Shown here in pieces: positions 54,593-64,000 of a stretch of 64,000 bases of DNA (its first letter is position 1; the number at the start of each line of letters is the position of its first letter). A program made the translations under genes and the position numbers. The DNA lies in assembly GCF_009827575.1 (NCBI RefSeq), contig NZ_WTYR01000001.1, forward strand, positions 124,001 through 188,000, written 5' to 3'. The DNA comes from Alteriqipengyuania halimionae (GTDB lineage Bacteria > Pseudomonadota > Alphaproteobacteria > Sphingomonadales > Sphingomonadaceae). The notes under the pieces are model-generated. The model searched no databases. It had not been told where the DNA came from and saw only the letters and a list, made by a program, of their open reading frames with translations.

Positions 54593-56176
54593 ATGCAGAT
54601 CGTCGAAACGACCAATGAAGGCCTCAAGCGCGCCTACGCAATCACCATTCCCGCCGATGCGATCGAAGCGCGTATCGCGGCGGAAGTGAAATCGATCGCT
54701 CCGCAGGTGCGGATGCCCGGCTTCCGTCCGGGCAAGGTGCCCGCCAACCTCGTGCGCAAGATGCACGGTGAAGCGATCCACGGCGATGCGCTGAACAAGG
54801 CGGTCAAGGAAGCGATCGACGAATTGATGCAGGGCAAGCAGCTGCGCCCGGCAATGCAGCCCAAGGTCGACTTCGACCAGAGCTACGAGCAGGGCAAGGA
54901 TGCCGAACTGACGGTCGAAGTCGAAGTGCTTCCCGAAATCGAAGCTCCCAAGGTCGACGGTCTCAAGCTCGACAAGCTGGTCGTTCCGGTGAGCGACGAG
55001 GAAGTTAGCGAAGAGCTCGAGCGGATCGCCTCGGGCCAGAAGCGCTACAAGGACGCGCCCAAGAGCCGCAAGGCCAAGGATGGCGACCAGGTCGTGATCG
55101 ATTTCGTCGGCTCGATCGACGGTGAGGAATTCGAAGGTGGCGCCGCCGAAGGCGCCCCGCTCGTGATCGGTTCTGGCACTTTCATCCCCGGCTTCGAAGA
55201 ACAGCTGACCGGTGTGAAGGCTGGCGACGAGAAGACCGTCAAGGTCACCTTCCCCGAGGATTACCAGGCCGATCACCTGGCCGGTAAGGACGCCGAATTT
55301 GCCGTCACCGTGCAGGGCGTGAAGGTCGAGGACGAAGGCGATCTCGACGATGACTTTGCCAAGTCGATGGGTCTGGAAAGCCTCCAGCAGCTGAAAGACC
55401 TGATCAAGGGCCAGCTCGAACAGCAGAATGCCGGGCTTACCCGCACTGCGATGAAGCGCGGCCTACTCGACAAACTGGCCGGCGATCACGATTTCGACGT
55501 GCCGCAGGGCATGGTCGATGCGGAATTCGACCAAATCTGGGCCCAGCTGCAGCAGGAAGCGCAGAAGGAAGAAGATCCCGAAGCCGCAATGAAGGAAGTC
55601 GAAGCCGAGAAGGATGACTATCGCAACATCGCCGAGCGTCGCGTGCGTCTTGGCCTGCTGCTGTCCGAAATCGGTCAGGCCAACGGCGTCGAAGTGACCA
55701 ACCAGGAAATGCAGATGCTGGTCCAGCAGGCTGCCCAGCAATATCGCGAGGAAGATCGCCAGCGCTTCGTCGAATATGTCCAGAGCGAACCGATGGCCGC
55801 CGCCCAGCTGCGCGCCCCGCTCTATGAAGACAAGGTCGTCGACTTCCTGTTCGACAAGGCCGACGTGACCGAGAAGGAAGTCACTCGCGAAGAAATCGAA
55901 GCCGCGATCGAAGCGGATGAGGAAGCCGACGCTGCCAAGGCCAAGAAGGCGCCGAAGAAGAAGGCTGCCGCGAAGAAGGCTCCGGCCAAGAAAGCCGCTG
56001 CCAAAAAGGACGACGGCAAGAAGGACGAGAAAAAGGCTCCGGCCAAGAAGCCAGCGGCAAAGAAGGCGGCGCCCAAGAAGGCTGCTGCAAAGAAAGCCGA
56101 CGACAAAAAGGCCGACGATAAGAAGGCGCCCGCCCAGAAGTCTGCCGCCAAGAAGGCCCCGGCCAAGAAAAAGTAA
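54593..56176 (+). CDS. tig: trigger factor with Lys/Ala-rich tail
   Basis: Trigger factor is the ribosome-bound chaperone and prolyl isomerase. The ATG at 54593 (MQIVETTNEGLKRAYAITIP) gives 527 residues; the family norm is about 430-450. The ribosome-binding signature GFRPGKVP is at about 42-49, the FKBP-type PPIase domain at about 150-240 (GDQVVIDFVGSIDGEEFEGG), and the helical C-terminal domain ends near residue 450. The last 75 residues are AKK/APKK repeats with acidic breaks, like the tail of L21 in this window. Terminator follows. Confidence 0.96.
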   Translation: MQIVETTNEGLKRAYAITIPADAIEARIAAEVKSIAPQVRMPGFRPGKVPANLVRKMHGEAIHGDALNKAVKEAIDELMQGKQLRPAMQPKVDFDQSYEQGKDAELTVEVEVLPEIEAPKVDGLKLDKLVVPVSDEEVSEELERIASGQKRYKDAPKSRKAKDGDQVVIDFVGSIDGEEFEGGAAEGAPLVIGSGTFIPGFEEQLTGVKAGDEKTVKVTFPEDYQADHLAGKDAEFAVTVQGVKVEDEGDLDDDFAKSMGLESLQQLKDLIKGQLEQQNAGLTRTAMKRGLLDKLAGDHDFDVPQGMVDAEFDQIWAQLQQEAQKEEDPEAAMKEVEAEKDDYRNIAERRVRLGLLLSEIGQANGVEVTNQEMQMLVQQAAQQYREEDRQRFVEYVQSEPMAAAQLRAPLYEDKVVDFLFDKADVTEKEVTREEIEAAIEADEEADAAKAKKAPKKKAAAKKAPAKKAAAKKDDGKKDEKKAPAKKPAAKKAAPKKAAAKKADDKKADDKKAPAQKSAAKKAPAKKK

Positions 56177-56198
56177 GCCGGCCGCTTGCGCGAACGTG

Positions 56199-56234
56199 AA
56201 AGGGGCGGTGCAGCGATGCACCGCCCCTTTTCTT
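56199..56234 (+). terminator. rho-independent terminator after tig
   Basis: AAAGGGGCGGTGCA and TGCACCGCCCCTTT form a 14-bp stem with a GCGA loop, followed by TCTT. One of the strongest hairpins in the window. Confidence 0.85.
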
Positions 56235-56262
56235 ATGCCGTGCTGCGTCAGACGCGGCGGGC

Positions 56263-56727
56263 TCAATCGTCGTCGGAACGGCTCATGCGGTCATATTCGG
56301 CCTGAAGGCGCGCCACAGCGGCCTGCTCGTTGAGATAATTGACTTCGGACTGGGACATTTCGCGCGCGAGTTGGGAGGTATCGAAGCCGAAGATTGCCCC
56401 CAGAAGCTTGATCAACATCCGCCAGATTTCGTCGATCAGCTGTTCAAGTTTGGTCCACCAATTGGGCGGCGTACCGCCGTTGAAAAGACCGAGAATCCAG
56501 CCGATCAGTTTCTTGATCTCGGTGAGATACTCTGAAATCCAGTTGAGCACGCTTGTGCCGACGCTGCGAGCCGAAATCCGTTCCAGCGCGATCTTTTCGC
56601 CCGAGCTGATCATTTCGGGGCCACCGGACAGTTCGAGAAACTCGTTTAGCGCCAGTCGATCCTGTCGCCCGAGCCGCTCGTAATTGCTCTCGATATACTG
56701 TGCGACCCGTTTGAAGTGGCCTTTCAC
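56263..56727 (-). CDS. orphan protein fragment, probably 5'-truncated
   Basis: The frame gives 154 residues from a GTG at 56727 that has no Shine-Dalgarno. The same frame stays open upstream through NGGDSEEGRLIEHNAQL and into the 3' end of the amidase gene, suggesting that the real start was lost. The visible protein has a helical N-part, a Trp-rich amphipathic stretch (LIGWILGLFNGGTPPNWWTK) and a charged C-terminus. The base composition is lower in G+C than neighbours (bases 56461-56520 are 53%). Family not recognised. Confidence 0.4.
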   Translation of the reverse strand: MKGHFKRVAQYIESNYERLGRQDRLALNEFLELSGGPEMISSGEKIALERISARSVGTSVLNWISEYLTEIKKLIGWILGLFNGGTPPNWWTKLEQLIDEIWRMLIKLLGAIFGFDTSQLAREMSQSEVNYLNEQAAVARLQAEYDRMSRSDDD

Positions 56728-56779
56728 CAGCTGCGCATTGTGTTCGATGAGGCGGCCTTCCTCGCTGTCACCGCCATTC

Positions 56780-57862
56780 TTACGAGCCCAGATATTTGCC
56801 CATCTCCTCGCGCAGTTCGAACATCAGCACGGTGAAGCTGTCGCGATAGATTTCGCCGTTCGGCTCGAACTCGATATCGACCAGCACCGCGCCCGCGCGT
56901 TCGAGATCGGCCAGCGCATTTTCGAACACCGCGCGCACGTCGTCGCGGTCACCGATCTGGTTGCGCATCACACCGATCCGGACGCCCGCGAGTGAATAAT
57001 CGGCCAGACCAGCGGTGTAATTTGCGATCCGGTTCGGCACGTCGAGTGTGACGGGATCGGCATCCTCCTCCCCCGCCATTGTGCCGAGCAGGAGGGCGGC
57101 ATCCCACACGCGCCGTGTCTTCGGCCCGGCCGTGTCCTGCGTGCTCGAAATCGGGACGACATGCGTCCGGCTCACCAGCCCGACGCTTGGCTTGAAGCCG
57201 ACCACGCCGTTGACGCTGGCCGGGCAGGTGATCGAGCCGTTCGTCTCGGTTCCAATGGCGCCTCAGGCGAAACCCGCCGCAACAGCTGCGCCGCTTCCGG
57301 AGGACGATCAGCAGGCATTGCGATCGACCGCGAACGGATTGCGGACGAGCCCGCCGATCGCGCTCCATCCGCTGGTGGAATTGCTCGATCGGATATTGGC
57401 CCATTCGGAAAGATTGGTCTTGCCGAGGATCACTCCGCCATGCTCGCCCAGATTGGCAATTAGCGGAGCGTCGCGTTCGGTCCGGTTGTTTGCCAGCGCG
57501 AAGCTGCCAGCCGTTGTCGGCCACTCACGCGTCTCAATATTGTCCTTCACCAGCACCGTACGACCGGCGAGCAGCGAGCCGTTATCTGACAGTGGAGCAG
57601 CCTTGGTGGCCGCGTCGGGGTCGTAAACGATCACCGCATTCAACATCGGTCCGGCATCGTCGTATCGTTCGATGGCGGCGATATTGCGTCCCGCTTGGCC
57701 CGCCCAAACGGGAGTGCCGGGTTGCAACGGCTCGACTTCGATCCCGACCTCTTCGGCCGGCACGCGGTCGATCCGCGTTTCAGGAACGGCCCGGTCCTGC
57801 GCATGGGCAGCGAGGGGCAGGGTGAGGGCGGCAACTGTCAGGCTTAGAACGCTTTTGCGCAT
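56780..57862 (-). pseudogene. secreted amidase (amidase signature family), broken by two in-frame TGA codons and a short 3' end
   Basis: The reading frame is continuous from ATG 57862 except for two TGA codons. The 5' part begins with a signal peptide (VLSLTVAALTLPLAAHAQD) and has the catalytic Lys in VLVKDNIETREWPTTAGS. The first TGA replaces the Gly in AC-G-SSSGSGAAVAAGFA; the second follows that stretch before [16 protein letters not shown]. The expected serine residues of the Ser-Ser-Lys triad are otherwise intact. The 3' end stops at EMGKYLGS, well short of the usual length of about 500. Probably a recent pseudogene. Confidence 0.75.
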
Positions 57863-57911
57863 CGGAACATCGTCTTACCAAGCGCCCGGCACGTCAAGCA
57901 GGGTAAACGCT

Positions 57912-57940
57912 CTTGAACTTCCGGGGGCAAGTCCCGAAAT
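57912..57940 (+). promoter_or_regulatory. sigma32-like heat-shock promoter before clpP
   Basis: CTTGAA (57912-57917), a 15-base spacer and CCCGAAAT (57933-57940) resemble the heat-shock promoter CCCTTGAA-N13-15-CCCCATTT. The clpP ATG lies 36 bp downstream, which leaves a short leader. Confidence 0.5.
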
Positions 57941-57976
57941 AGCTGTCGTATCCAGACGAGAGGACAATTCCCCATC

Positions 57977-58669
57977 ATGATCGATCTTTCCGGCGCCCTC
58001 GGCGAAACCCATGGCACGCAGGGACAGTTCACCCGCGATCCGCTCACCGGCGCGCTGGTGCCGATGGTGGTCGAACAGACCAGCCGCGGCGAACGCAGCT
58101 TCGACATTTTCTCGCGCCTGCTGCGCGAACGCATCGTTTTCGTAACCGGCCAGGTAGAGGACGGCATGGCTTCGCTGATCATTGCGCAGCTGCTGTTCCT
58201 AGAAAGCGAGAACCCTTCCAAGCCGATCAGCATGTACATCAACTCGCCCGGCGGGGTGGTGACGGCCGGGATGGGCATCCACGACACCATGCAGTACATC
58301 AAACCTCGTGTTTCTACCGTCTGCGTCGGCCAGGCGGCGTCGATGGGCAGCTTCCTGCTGGCGGCCGGCGAGCCCGGCATGCGCATCGCGCTCCCGAACG
58401 CGCGGATCATGGTGCACCAGCCGTCGGGCGGCGCCCGTGGCATGGCATCGGACATCGAAATCCAGGCGCGCGAGATCCTTCGCATCCGCAAGCGGATGAA
58501 CGATCTTTACGTCAAATATACCGGGCAGAGCCTCAAGGACATCGAGAAGGCGATGGATCGCGACACCTTCCTCGAAGCCGAGGAAGCGATGAAATTCGGC
58601 ATCGTCGACAAGGTCTTCGAAACCCGCCCCGAAAACGAACCGGGTGAAGGCGATTCGAAGAAGGATTGA
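57977..58669 (+). CDS. clpP: ATP-dependent Clp protease proteolytic subunit
   Basis: ClpP forms the tetradecameric proteolytic barrel. The 230 residues include an N-terminal extension of about 30 residues before [14 protein letters not shown]. The catalytic Ser122 is in [15 protein letters not shown] and His147 in [11 protein letters not shown]; Asp lies later in the [12 protein letters not shown] region. The [12 protein letters not shown] loop is intact. A sigma32-like promoter lies upstream; clpX follows after 165 bp that include an inverted repeat. Confidence 0.97.
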   Translation: MIDLSGALGETHGTQGQFTRDPLTGALVPMVVEQTSRGERSFDIFSRLLRERIVFVTGQVEDGMASLIIAQLLFLESENPSKPISMYINSPGGVVTAGMGIHDTMQYIKPRVSTVCVGQAASMGSFLLAAGEPGMRIALPNARIMVHQPSGGARGMASDIEIQAREILRIRKRMNDLYVKYTGQSLKDIEKAMDRDTFLEAEEAMKFGIVDKVFETRPENEPGEGDSKKD

Positions 58670-58743
58670 CGCGGCAGGCCTGGCGGACCGGGCACGCCGC
58701 GCCTTGCGCAAGTGTTGCCCGGCTTCATCGGAAGGCAAGCCTT

Positions 58744-58765
58744 TTGTGCCTAGTGTCAGGCACAA
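58744..58765. promoter_or_regulatory. inverted repeat between clpP and clpX
   Basis: TTGTGCCT and AGGCACAA are perfect 8-bp arms around AGTGTC, 69 bp before the clpX start. There is no T-run, so it is not a classical terminator; an operator or an RNA hairpin controlling clpX expression is possible. Confidence 0.45.
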
Positions 58766-58834
58766 GCGTTGAAAACATGGGCGATACGCCCTAATTCTCC
58801 CCGTTCGCCCGGTGGCGGAGGGGTGTGACAGGAA

Positions 58835-60091
<1,257 letters not shown>

Positions 60092-60117
60092 CGGCGCTTT
60101 TCCGACGACCGAAGCAG

Positions 60118-60154
60118 GCCCCGCCCGACGCAAGCCCGGCGGGGCTTTGTTTTT
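60118..60154 (+). terminator. rho-independent terminator after clpX
   Basis: GCCCCGCC and GGCGGGGC (8 bp) enclose a 12-base loop, followed by TTTGTTTTTG. Confidence 0.8.
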
Positions 60155-60577
60155 GTGCTTCAGGTGCCGGTGGATCGGCGTCGATCGGTGATCCGCAGAC
60201 ACCCCGGATATTCACGGCGATTCGCGGCAATATATCCGGATCGGCGCAGGGCATTCGGTTCGCAGCGCGAAATCCATGTGGCGGAAATGCCGCACCTGCG
60301 AAAAACCTAGTTTGGCGATCCAACTCCATTGCGAGATTTGAACATGAGATTGCCGCGAAATGAAACAAATGATGTATTTGAAATCGGCGGGCGAAACGAA
60401 ATTTCTCACGCGGCGCGGAACGCTCCGAGCATGCGATTGGACGTCACAAAACGGTCACGCAACAGTGGTGTTTGCGGCTAAGTCGGCCTGGCGGACAGGC
60501 CGGGGGGAACGGGGTTCCAGCCAGTTCGACCCAGAGATTTGTACTCGAACCAATACCAACCGTAGGGATCTTCTCGG
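60155..60577. other. 423-bp leader region of the TonB-dependent receptor
   Basis: No gene is visible. The stretch contains an inverted repeat CCGGATAT (60204-60211)/ATATCCGG (60232-60239), a Pho-box-like direct repeat at 60441-60462, and an A/T-rich patch at about 60340-60410 that could hold promoters. A short frame at 60360 overlaps these signals and is unlikely to be a gene. Confidence 0.5.
60441..60462. promoter_or_regulatory. Pho-box-like direct repeat upstream of the TonB receptor
   Basis: ACGTCACAAAACGGTCACGC holds two GTCAC units 11 bp apart with an A-rich gap, as in the PhoB box (CTGTCAT-N4-CTGTCAT). It lies about 115 bp before the receptor ATG. It suggests phosphate control, but the match is partial. 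Confidence 0.4.
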
Positions 60578-63103
60578 ATGAAAAATCTATTCTACCTCAG
60601 CAGCGCCGTGATTGCGCTTGCCGTCCCGGGGACCGCGTTCGCGCAGTCGACCGGCTCGGAAGAATTCGACGACGAAAACGTCGTCATCATTACCGGCAGC
60701 GTCAATCGCGACATCGGCGGCGTCGAACTTCCCGACTCGCCCAAGGCGAAGCAGGCTCTTGGTGAGGAAATCATCCGTCGTCAGCGCCCTGGCCAGACCG
60801 TGAACGATATCGTCAACCTGGTCCCCGGCGTCAGCTTCCAGAACAACGACCCGTGGGGCTCCTCGGGCGGCTCGTTCACGATCCGCGGCTTCGACGACAC
60901 CCGCATCTCGCAGACCCTCGACGGCCTGCCGCTGAACGATTCGGGCAACTATTCGCTGTACACCAACCAGCAGGTCGATCCCGAAATCCTCGAGCGGGTC
61001 ACCGTCAACCTCGGCGTTACCGACGTCGATAGCCCGACTGCTTCGGCCGTCGGCGGCACGATCAACATTCGCACCCGCGAACCGGCCGACGAATTCCTGG
61101 TTACCGCCACCATGACCGCCGGCGACATCTTCGCCGAAGGTGACGACACCGGCGTTAATCGTCTTTACATGCGCGGCTTTGCCATGGTCGATACCGGCGA
61201 CATCACCGGAATGGGCACCAAGGCGTTCTTCTCGGCGAGCTACACCGGCTACAACAGCCCGCTCAACAACTACAGCAGCGTCGAAAAGCAGCAGTATAAT
61301 GCCAGTATCTGGCAGGATATCGGCAGCAATGGTGACTTCATAGCGATCTCGGCGCACTACAACGAGAACCGCAACAACTTCTTCGGATCGAAAAACATCA
61401 ACCTGATCCAAGAGGCGATTGACGAGGGCGATAAAAGCTACCGTTTTTACGATGTCGATTATCCATGTGCCCTGCCTGAGGGTACGCTGGCCAACGGTGG
61501 CGGCGTCAACGGCGTGTCCGAGCGCTATTCGGACTCGAGCTCGAGTGGTGACTGCGGCTCGGAATTCGATCGTCGCTACAACCCGTCGAACACCGGCAAT
61601 ATTCGTGGTTCGTCGCTGTTCACGCTGGCCGATGGCCTCGTGCTCACCGTCGATCCTAGCTTCCAGTACGTCAAGGCTAATGGCGGCGGCGTAGAAGACC
61701 TTCGCGAAGGCTTCTTCACGATCAACGGCCAGCAATATACGGGCTTCCTGAGTGGTGGCTATTATTACGGTCGCGATCTCAACGGCGACGGCGACCTGCT
61801 TGACCGCATTGCCGGGACCGATCCGAGCCAGACGCGTACCCGTCGTTACGGCGTAATCGCCAACCTCGCTTACGAGATCAACGGCGATCATCGCGTTCGC
61901 ATCAGCTATACCCACGACAATGCGAACCACCGTCAGACGGGCCAGACCGGCTTCCTGCGTCCCAACGGCGAGCCGATCGATGTTTTTCCGATCAACGACC
62001 CGCTGGAAACTTCGCAGGGCTTCACGCTGAACAAGCGTGATCGACAGTCCTATGCGATCCTGAACCAGGTTTCGGGCGAATATCGCGGCAGCTTCGGCGA
62101 TCTGACCGCCGTGCTAGGCGTGCGTGCACCGTTCTTCACCCGCAAGCTCGATCAGCGTTGCTATACCACGTCGGCCTCGGGCTTCGTCGATTGTATCGGT
62201 GGAACCGACGCCAACTATGAAGCTGCAAACCCGAACTACGCACCGCCGATCGAGGTCGATTACAAATACGACAAACTGCTTCCCAACGTCGGTTTGGTCT
62301 ATAACTGGGGCGATGTTTCGGTGTTCGGCAACTATGCCAAGGGCCTCTCGGTTCCGGGTACGGACGAACTCTACGACTCGCTGTTCTTCTCGAACAAGTC
62401 CGACGACTTCCAGCCGAATTCGGAAACCACCGACAGCTTCGACCTTGGCCTGCGGTTCCAGTCGGGCCGCCTCCAGGCTCAGGTCGCCGGTTGGTACACC
62501 AAGTACAGCAACCGTCGTGCCGTGGCCTACGACCCCGTACTCGAGCAGTCCATTTCTCGGAACCTCGGACAGGTCGACAAGTACGGCATCGACGGGTCGA
62601 TCTCGTTCGCGCCGACCAGCAACACGCTGCTCTACGTGTTCGGTTCGATCAACGAATCGGAAATCAAGGACAACGTGCTGATCGGACTGTGCGATCAGGA
62701 AAATGTCGATAATGCCGTGCCCGGCTGTTTGGCCGTCGGCGACGATCTGTTCGCGCTGACCGCCGGCAAGAACGAGAGCGGAACGCCGCTCTGGTCGATC
62801 GGTGCGCGCGGACAGGTGGCTCTGGGCCCGGTCGAGCTCGGCGTGCAGGCAAAGCATACCGGCAAGCGCTGGGTGAACGACGTCAATGAACTGTCGGTCG
62901 ATGGCTATACGCTGGTCGATATCGACGTCCGCGTCCGTCTCGGCGACTATCTCGCCGGTCGTGAAGCTGCTCTCCAGTTCAACATCACCAACCTGCTCGA
63001 CGAATTCTATGTCGGCGGCTTCGGTGGCGATCTGGACGGCGTCGGATTTGCCCAGATCGGTTCGCCGCGTGCAGCGAGCGTCTCGCTGCTCCTCGGCTTC
63101 TAA
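60578..63103 (+). CDS. TonB-dependent outer-membrane receptor
   Basis: This encodes 841 residues. A signal peptide (FYLSSAVIALAVPGTAFAQ) leads to a plug domain (GQTVNDIVNLVPGVSFQNND, FTIRGFDDTRISQTLDGLPL, ASAVGGTINIRTREP) and a 22-strand barrel with Tyr/Asn-rich strands, ending in the outer-membrane terminal Phe (VSLLLGF). The barrel contains one Cys pair near PCALPEG/GDCGSEF. The substrate is unknown; the Pho-like box suggests phosphate compounds, but siderophores or carbohydrates are equally possible. It stands alone with its own terminator. Confidence 0.92.
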   Translation: MKNLFYLSSAVIALAVPGTAFAQSTGSEEFDDENVVIITGSVNRDIGGVELPDSPKAKQALGEEIIRRQRPGQTVNDIVNLVPGVSFQNNDPWGSSGGSFTIRGFDDTRISQTLDGLPLNDSGNYSLYTNQQVDPEILERVTVNLGVTDVDSPTASAVGGTINIRTREPADEFLVTATMTAGDIFAEGDDTGVNRLYMRGFAMVDTGDITGMGTKAFFSASYTGYNSPLNNYSSVEKQQYNASIWQDIGSNGDFIAISAHYNENRNNFFGSKNINLIQEAIDEGDKSYRFYDVDYPCALPEGTLANGGGVNGVSERYSDSSSSGDCGSEFDRRYNPSNTGNIRGSSLFTLADGLVLTVDPSFQYVKANGGGVEDLREGFFTINGQQYTGFLSGGYYYGRDLNGDGDLLDRIAGTDPSQTRTRRYGVIANLAYEINGDHRVRISYTHDNANHRQTGQTGFLRPNGEPIDVFPINDPLETSQGFTLNKRDRQSYAILNQVSGEYRGSFGDLTAVLGVRAPFFTRKLDQRCYTTSASGFVDCIGGTDANYEAANPNYAPPIEVDYKYDKLLPNVGLVYNWGDVSVFGNYAKGLSVPGTDELYDSLFFSNKSDDFQPNSETTDSFDLGLRFQSGRLQAQVAGWYTKYSNRRAVAYDPVLEQSISRNLGQVDKYGIDGSISFAPTSNTLLYVFGSINESEIKDNVLIGLCDQENVDNAVPGCLAVGDDLFALTAGKNESGTPLWSIGARGQVALGPVELGVQAKHTGKRWVNDVNELSVDGYTLVDIDVRVRLGDYLAGREAALQFNITNLLDEFYVGGFGGDLDGVGFAQIGSPRAASVSLLLGF

Positions 63104-63124
63104 AACCTAGGACAGGCACAAACG

Positions 63125-63162
63125 AAGGGCGCGGGGGAGAGTATCCCTCGCGCCCTTTGTCT
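63125..63162 (+). terminator. rho-independent terminator after the TonB receptor
   Basis: AAGGGCGCG pairs with CGCGCCCTT, with extra pairing toward the loop (GGGGA/TCCCT), followed by TGTCTT. It faces the convergent mtgA and may serve both. Confidence 0.7.
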
Positions 63163-63176
63163 TGTCCGTTGTCGGT

Positions 63177-63845
63177 TCAGTCGTAGATGCAGGCGTCGAG
63201 CGCGTCGCGGCGGACGACGCCGATGCGCGCAGCAACGGTGTTGCCGTGACGGCGTAGCCAGCCGCCCGGGTTCTTGACAGAGCGCTTCTTGGGCTGCGGC
63301 AAGGCGGCGGCCATTCGCGCCGCTTCGCTTGGGGAGAGTCGGGCGGCGGACTTGCCGAAATAGCGCTGCGCTCCGGCTTCGGCGCCGTAGGTTCCGATGC
63401 CTGTCTCGGCGACGTTGAGATAGACTTCCATAATCCGCCGCTTGCCCCAGATCTTCTCGATCAGCAGCGTGAACCAGGCTTCGAGCCCTTTGCGCACGTA
63501 GCCGCCACCTTGCCACAGGAAGACATTCTTGGCCGTCTGTTGGCTGATGGTGGAGCCACCGCGGATACGCCGACCCTGCTGGTTCTGGCGATAGGCTTTC
63601 TCGATCGCTTCGCGGTCGAAACCGTCATGCGCGCAGAACTTGCCATCCTCAGCAGCGATCACTGCATCGACCATGTTGCGGTCGATGCGCGAAAGCGGCG
63701 TCCAGTCCTTGGTCGCGCCGTTGTCGTCCATGGCCATCGTCGCCGTGTAGGGCGGGGGCACAACCGCGAAGAGTAGGACGAGGGCGAGGCTCAGCCCGAC
63801 GAAACCGAGGATCAGCCAGGCGAGGAATTTTGCGATACGAAACAC
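63177..63845 (-). CDS. mtgA: monofunctional biosynthetic peptidoglycan transglycosylase
   Basis: MtgA polymerises lipid II into glycan strands at the inner membrane. The 222 residues have one N-terminal membrane helix (LAWLILGFVGLSLALVLLFAVV) and the GT51 domain. VIAAEDGKFCAHDGFD holds the catalytic Glu; RIRGGSTISQQTAKNVFLW and RRIMEVYLNVAETG are further GT51 motifs. No transpeptidase domain follows, hence monofunctional. Confidence 0.94.
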   Translation of the reverse strand: MFRIAKFLAWLILGFVGLSLALVLLFAVVPPPYTATMAMDDNGATKDWTPLSRIDRNMVDAVIAAEDGKFCAHDGFDREAIEKAYRQNQQGRRIRGGSTISQQTAKNVFLWQGGGYVRKGLEAWFTLLIEKIWGKRRIMEVYLNVAETGIGTYGAEAGAQRYFGKSAARLSPSEAARMAAALPQPKKRSVKNPGGWLRRHGNTVAARIGVVRRDALDACIYD

Positions 63846-63882
63846 GGGTGGTTACCTAAACTATGGAATGGGTGACGACAGT

Positions 63883-64000
63883 CAGGAGCGTTCGTTCCGC
63901 CGATCATAGTGGGCGCGCGCCCGCTCGATCCGGGCGATGTTCTTTTCCGCCCAATGCCAGACGCCGCAAAATGCCTCTGCCAATTCATGGCCGAGATCGG
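63883..64000 (-). CDS. C-terminal fragment of an unidentified protein (cut by window edge)
   Basis: An open frame enters from the right edge and stops at TGA (63883-63885). About 38 residues are visible, charged and helical (HELAEAFCGVWHWAEKNIAR, then ARAHYDRRNERS). The frame ends 37 bp upstream of the mtgA start on the same strand, so both may share a transcript. Too short to identify. Confidence 0.4.

Noticed and set aside
57290-57315. Selenocysteine insertion at the TGA codons of the amidase
   Set aside because: The positions correspond to Gly and Ser in the family, two such codons occur close together, and no stable hairpin typical of a SECIS element was seen just after them.
60587-61930. 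447-codon frame antisense to the TonB receptor
   Set aside because: Shadow of a long gene; no start signal and no domain.

Overview
The window is a GC-rich, densely coded stretch of an alphaproteobacterial chromosome. The aa3-type cytochrome oxidase cluster, pyrB with an inactive dihydroorotase, FnrL, and a lysine/alanine-tailed trigger factor and L21 all point to Sphingomonadales, most likely Erythrobacteraceae; that placement is inferred from protein character and gene order, not from a 16S gene, which is absent. Housekeeping genes dominate. There is no rRNA operon, CRISPR array, prophage or complete insertion sequence. Two tRNA genes are present, Val(UAC) and Leu(UAG).

Layout. 1-2.6 kb: the 5' part of a Tricorn-like S41 protease and a small secreted protein. 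2.63-4.03 kb: an A/T-richer insert with inverted repeats, a two-helix membrane protein and a 46-residue protein. 4.0-12.8 kb: purA, an L,D-transpeptidase, a winged-helix regulator, asparaginase, tRNA-Val, a flavin monooxygenase, a TlpA-type thioredoxin lipoprotein, argH, an LptM-like lipoprotein and lysA. 12.8-15.85 kb: two hotdog thioesterases, then an unidentified three-gene cassette (53-residue peptide, 323-residue protein, 298-residue cupin-like protein). 15.85-21.3 kb: ruvX, a DUF3089 protein, an AI-2E transporter, lepB, acpS, pdxJ and pyrE on the minus strand. 21.4-29.0 kb: cytochrome c oxidase structural and assembly genes, interrupted by an opposite-strand TPR gene. 29-36.3 kb: ABC-F protein, thrC, an RlmI-like methyltransferase, a DUF1499 protein, folB with an SDR relic, a membrane protein behind an FNR box, and fnrL. 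36.5-43.4 kb: rplU, rpmA, acetyltransferase, TetR regulator, ygfZ, pyrC, rarD, der and a DUF2721 protein. 43.4-49.8 kb: bfr/bfd, a DUF418 protein, and a ParA/RHH pair flanked by two SPOR-domain envelope proteins. 49.9-54 kb: inactive pyrC', pyrB, sppA. 54.4-60.1 kb: tRNA-Leu, tig, an orphan gene fragment fused to a broken amidase, clpP and clpX. 60.2-64 kb: a TonB-dependent receptor, mtgA and a gene fragment at the edge.

Working together: coxB/A/C with CtaB, the 44-residue membrane protein, CtaG and SURF1 build one aa3 oxidase. The catalytic dihydroorotase (39.4 kb) is separate from pyrB, which instead overlaps a dihydroorotase homologue lacking the metal motif. Trigger factor, ClpP and ClpX form a proteostasis block behind a sigma32-like promoter. 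The features most worth following are the 13.8-15.8 kb peptide cassette, the ParA/RHH/SPOR module with 11-bp direct repeats, the double palindrome before bfd, the FNR box upstream of the FnrL neighbour, and the recently broken amidase.
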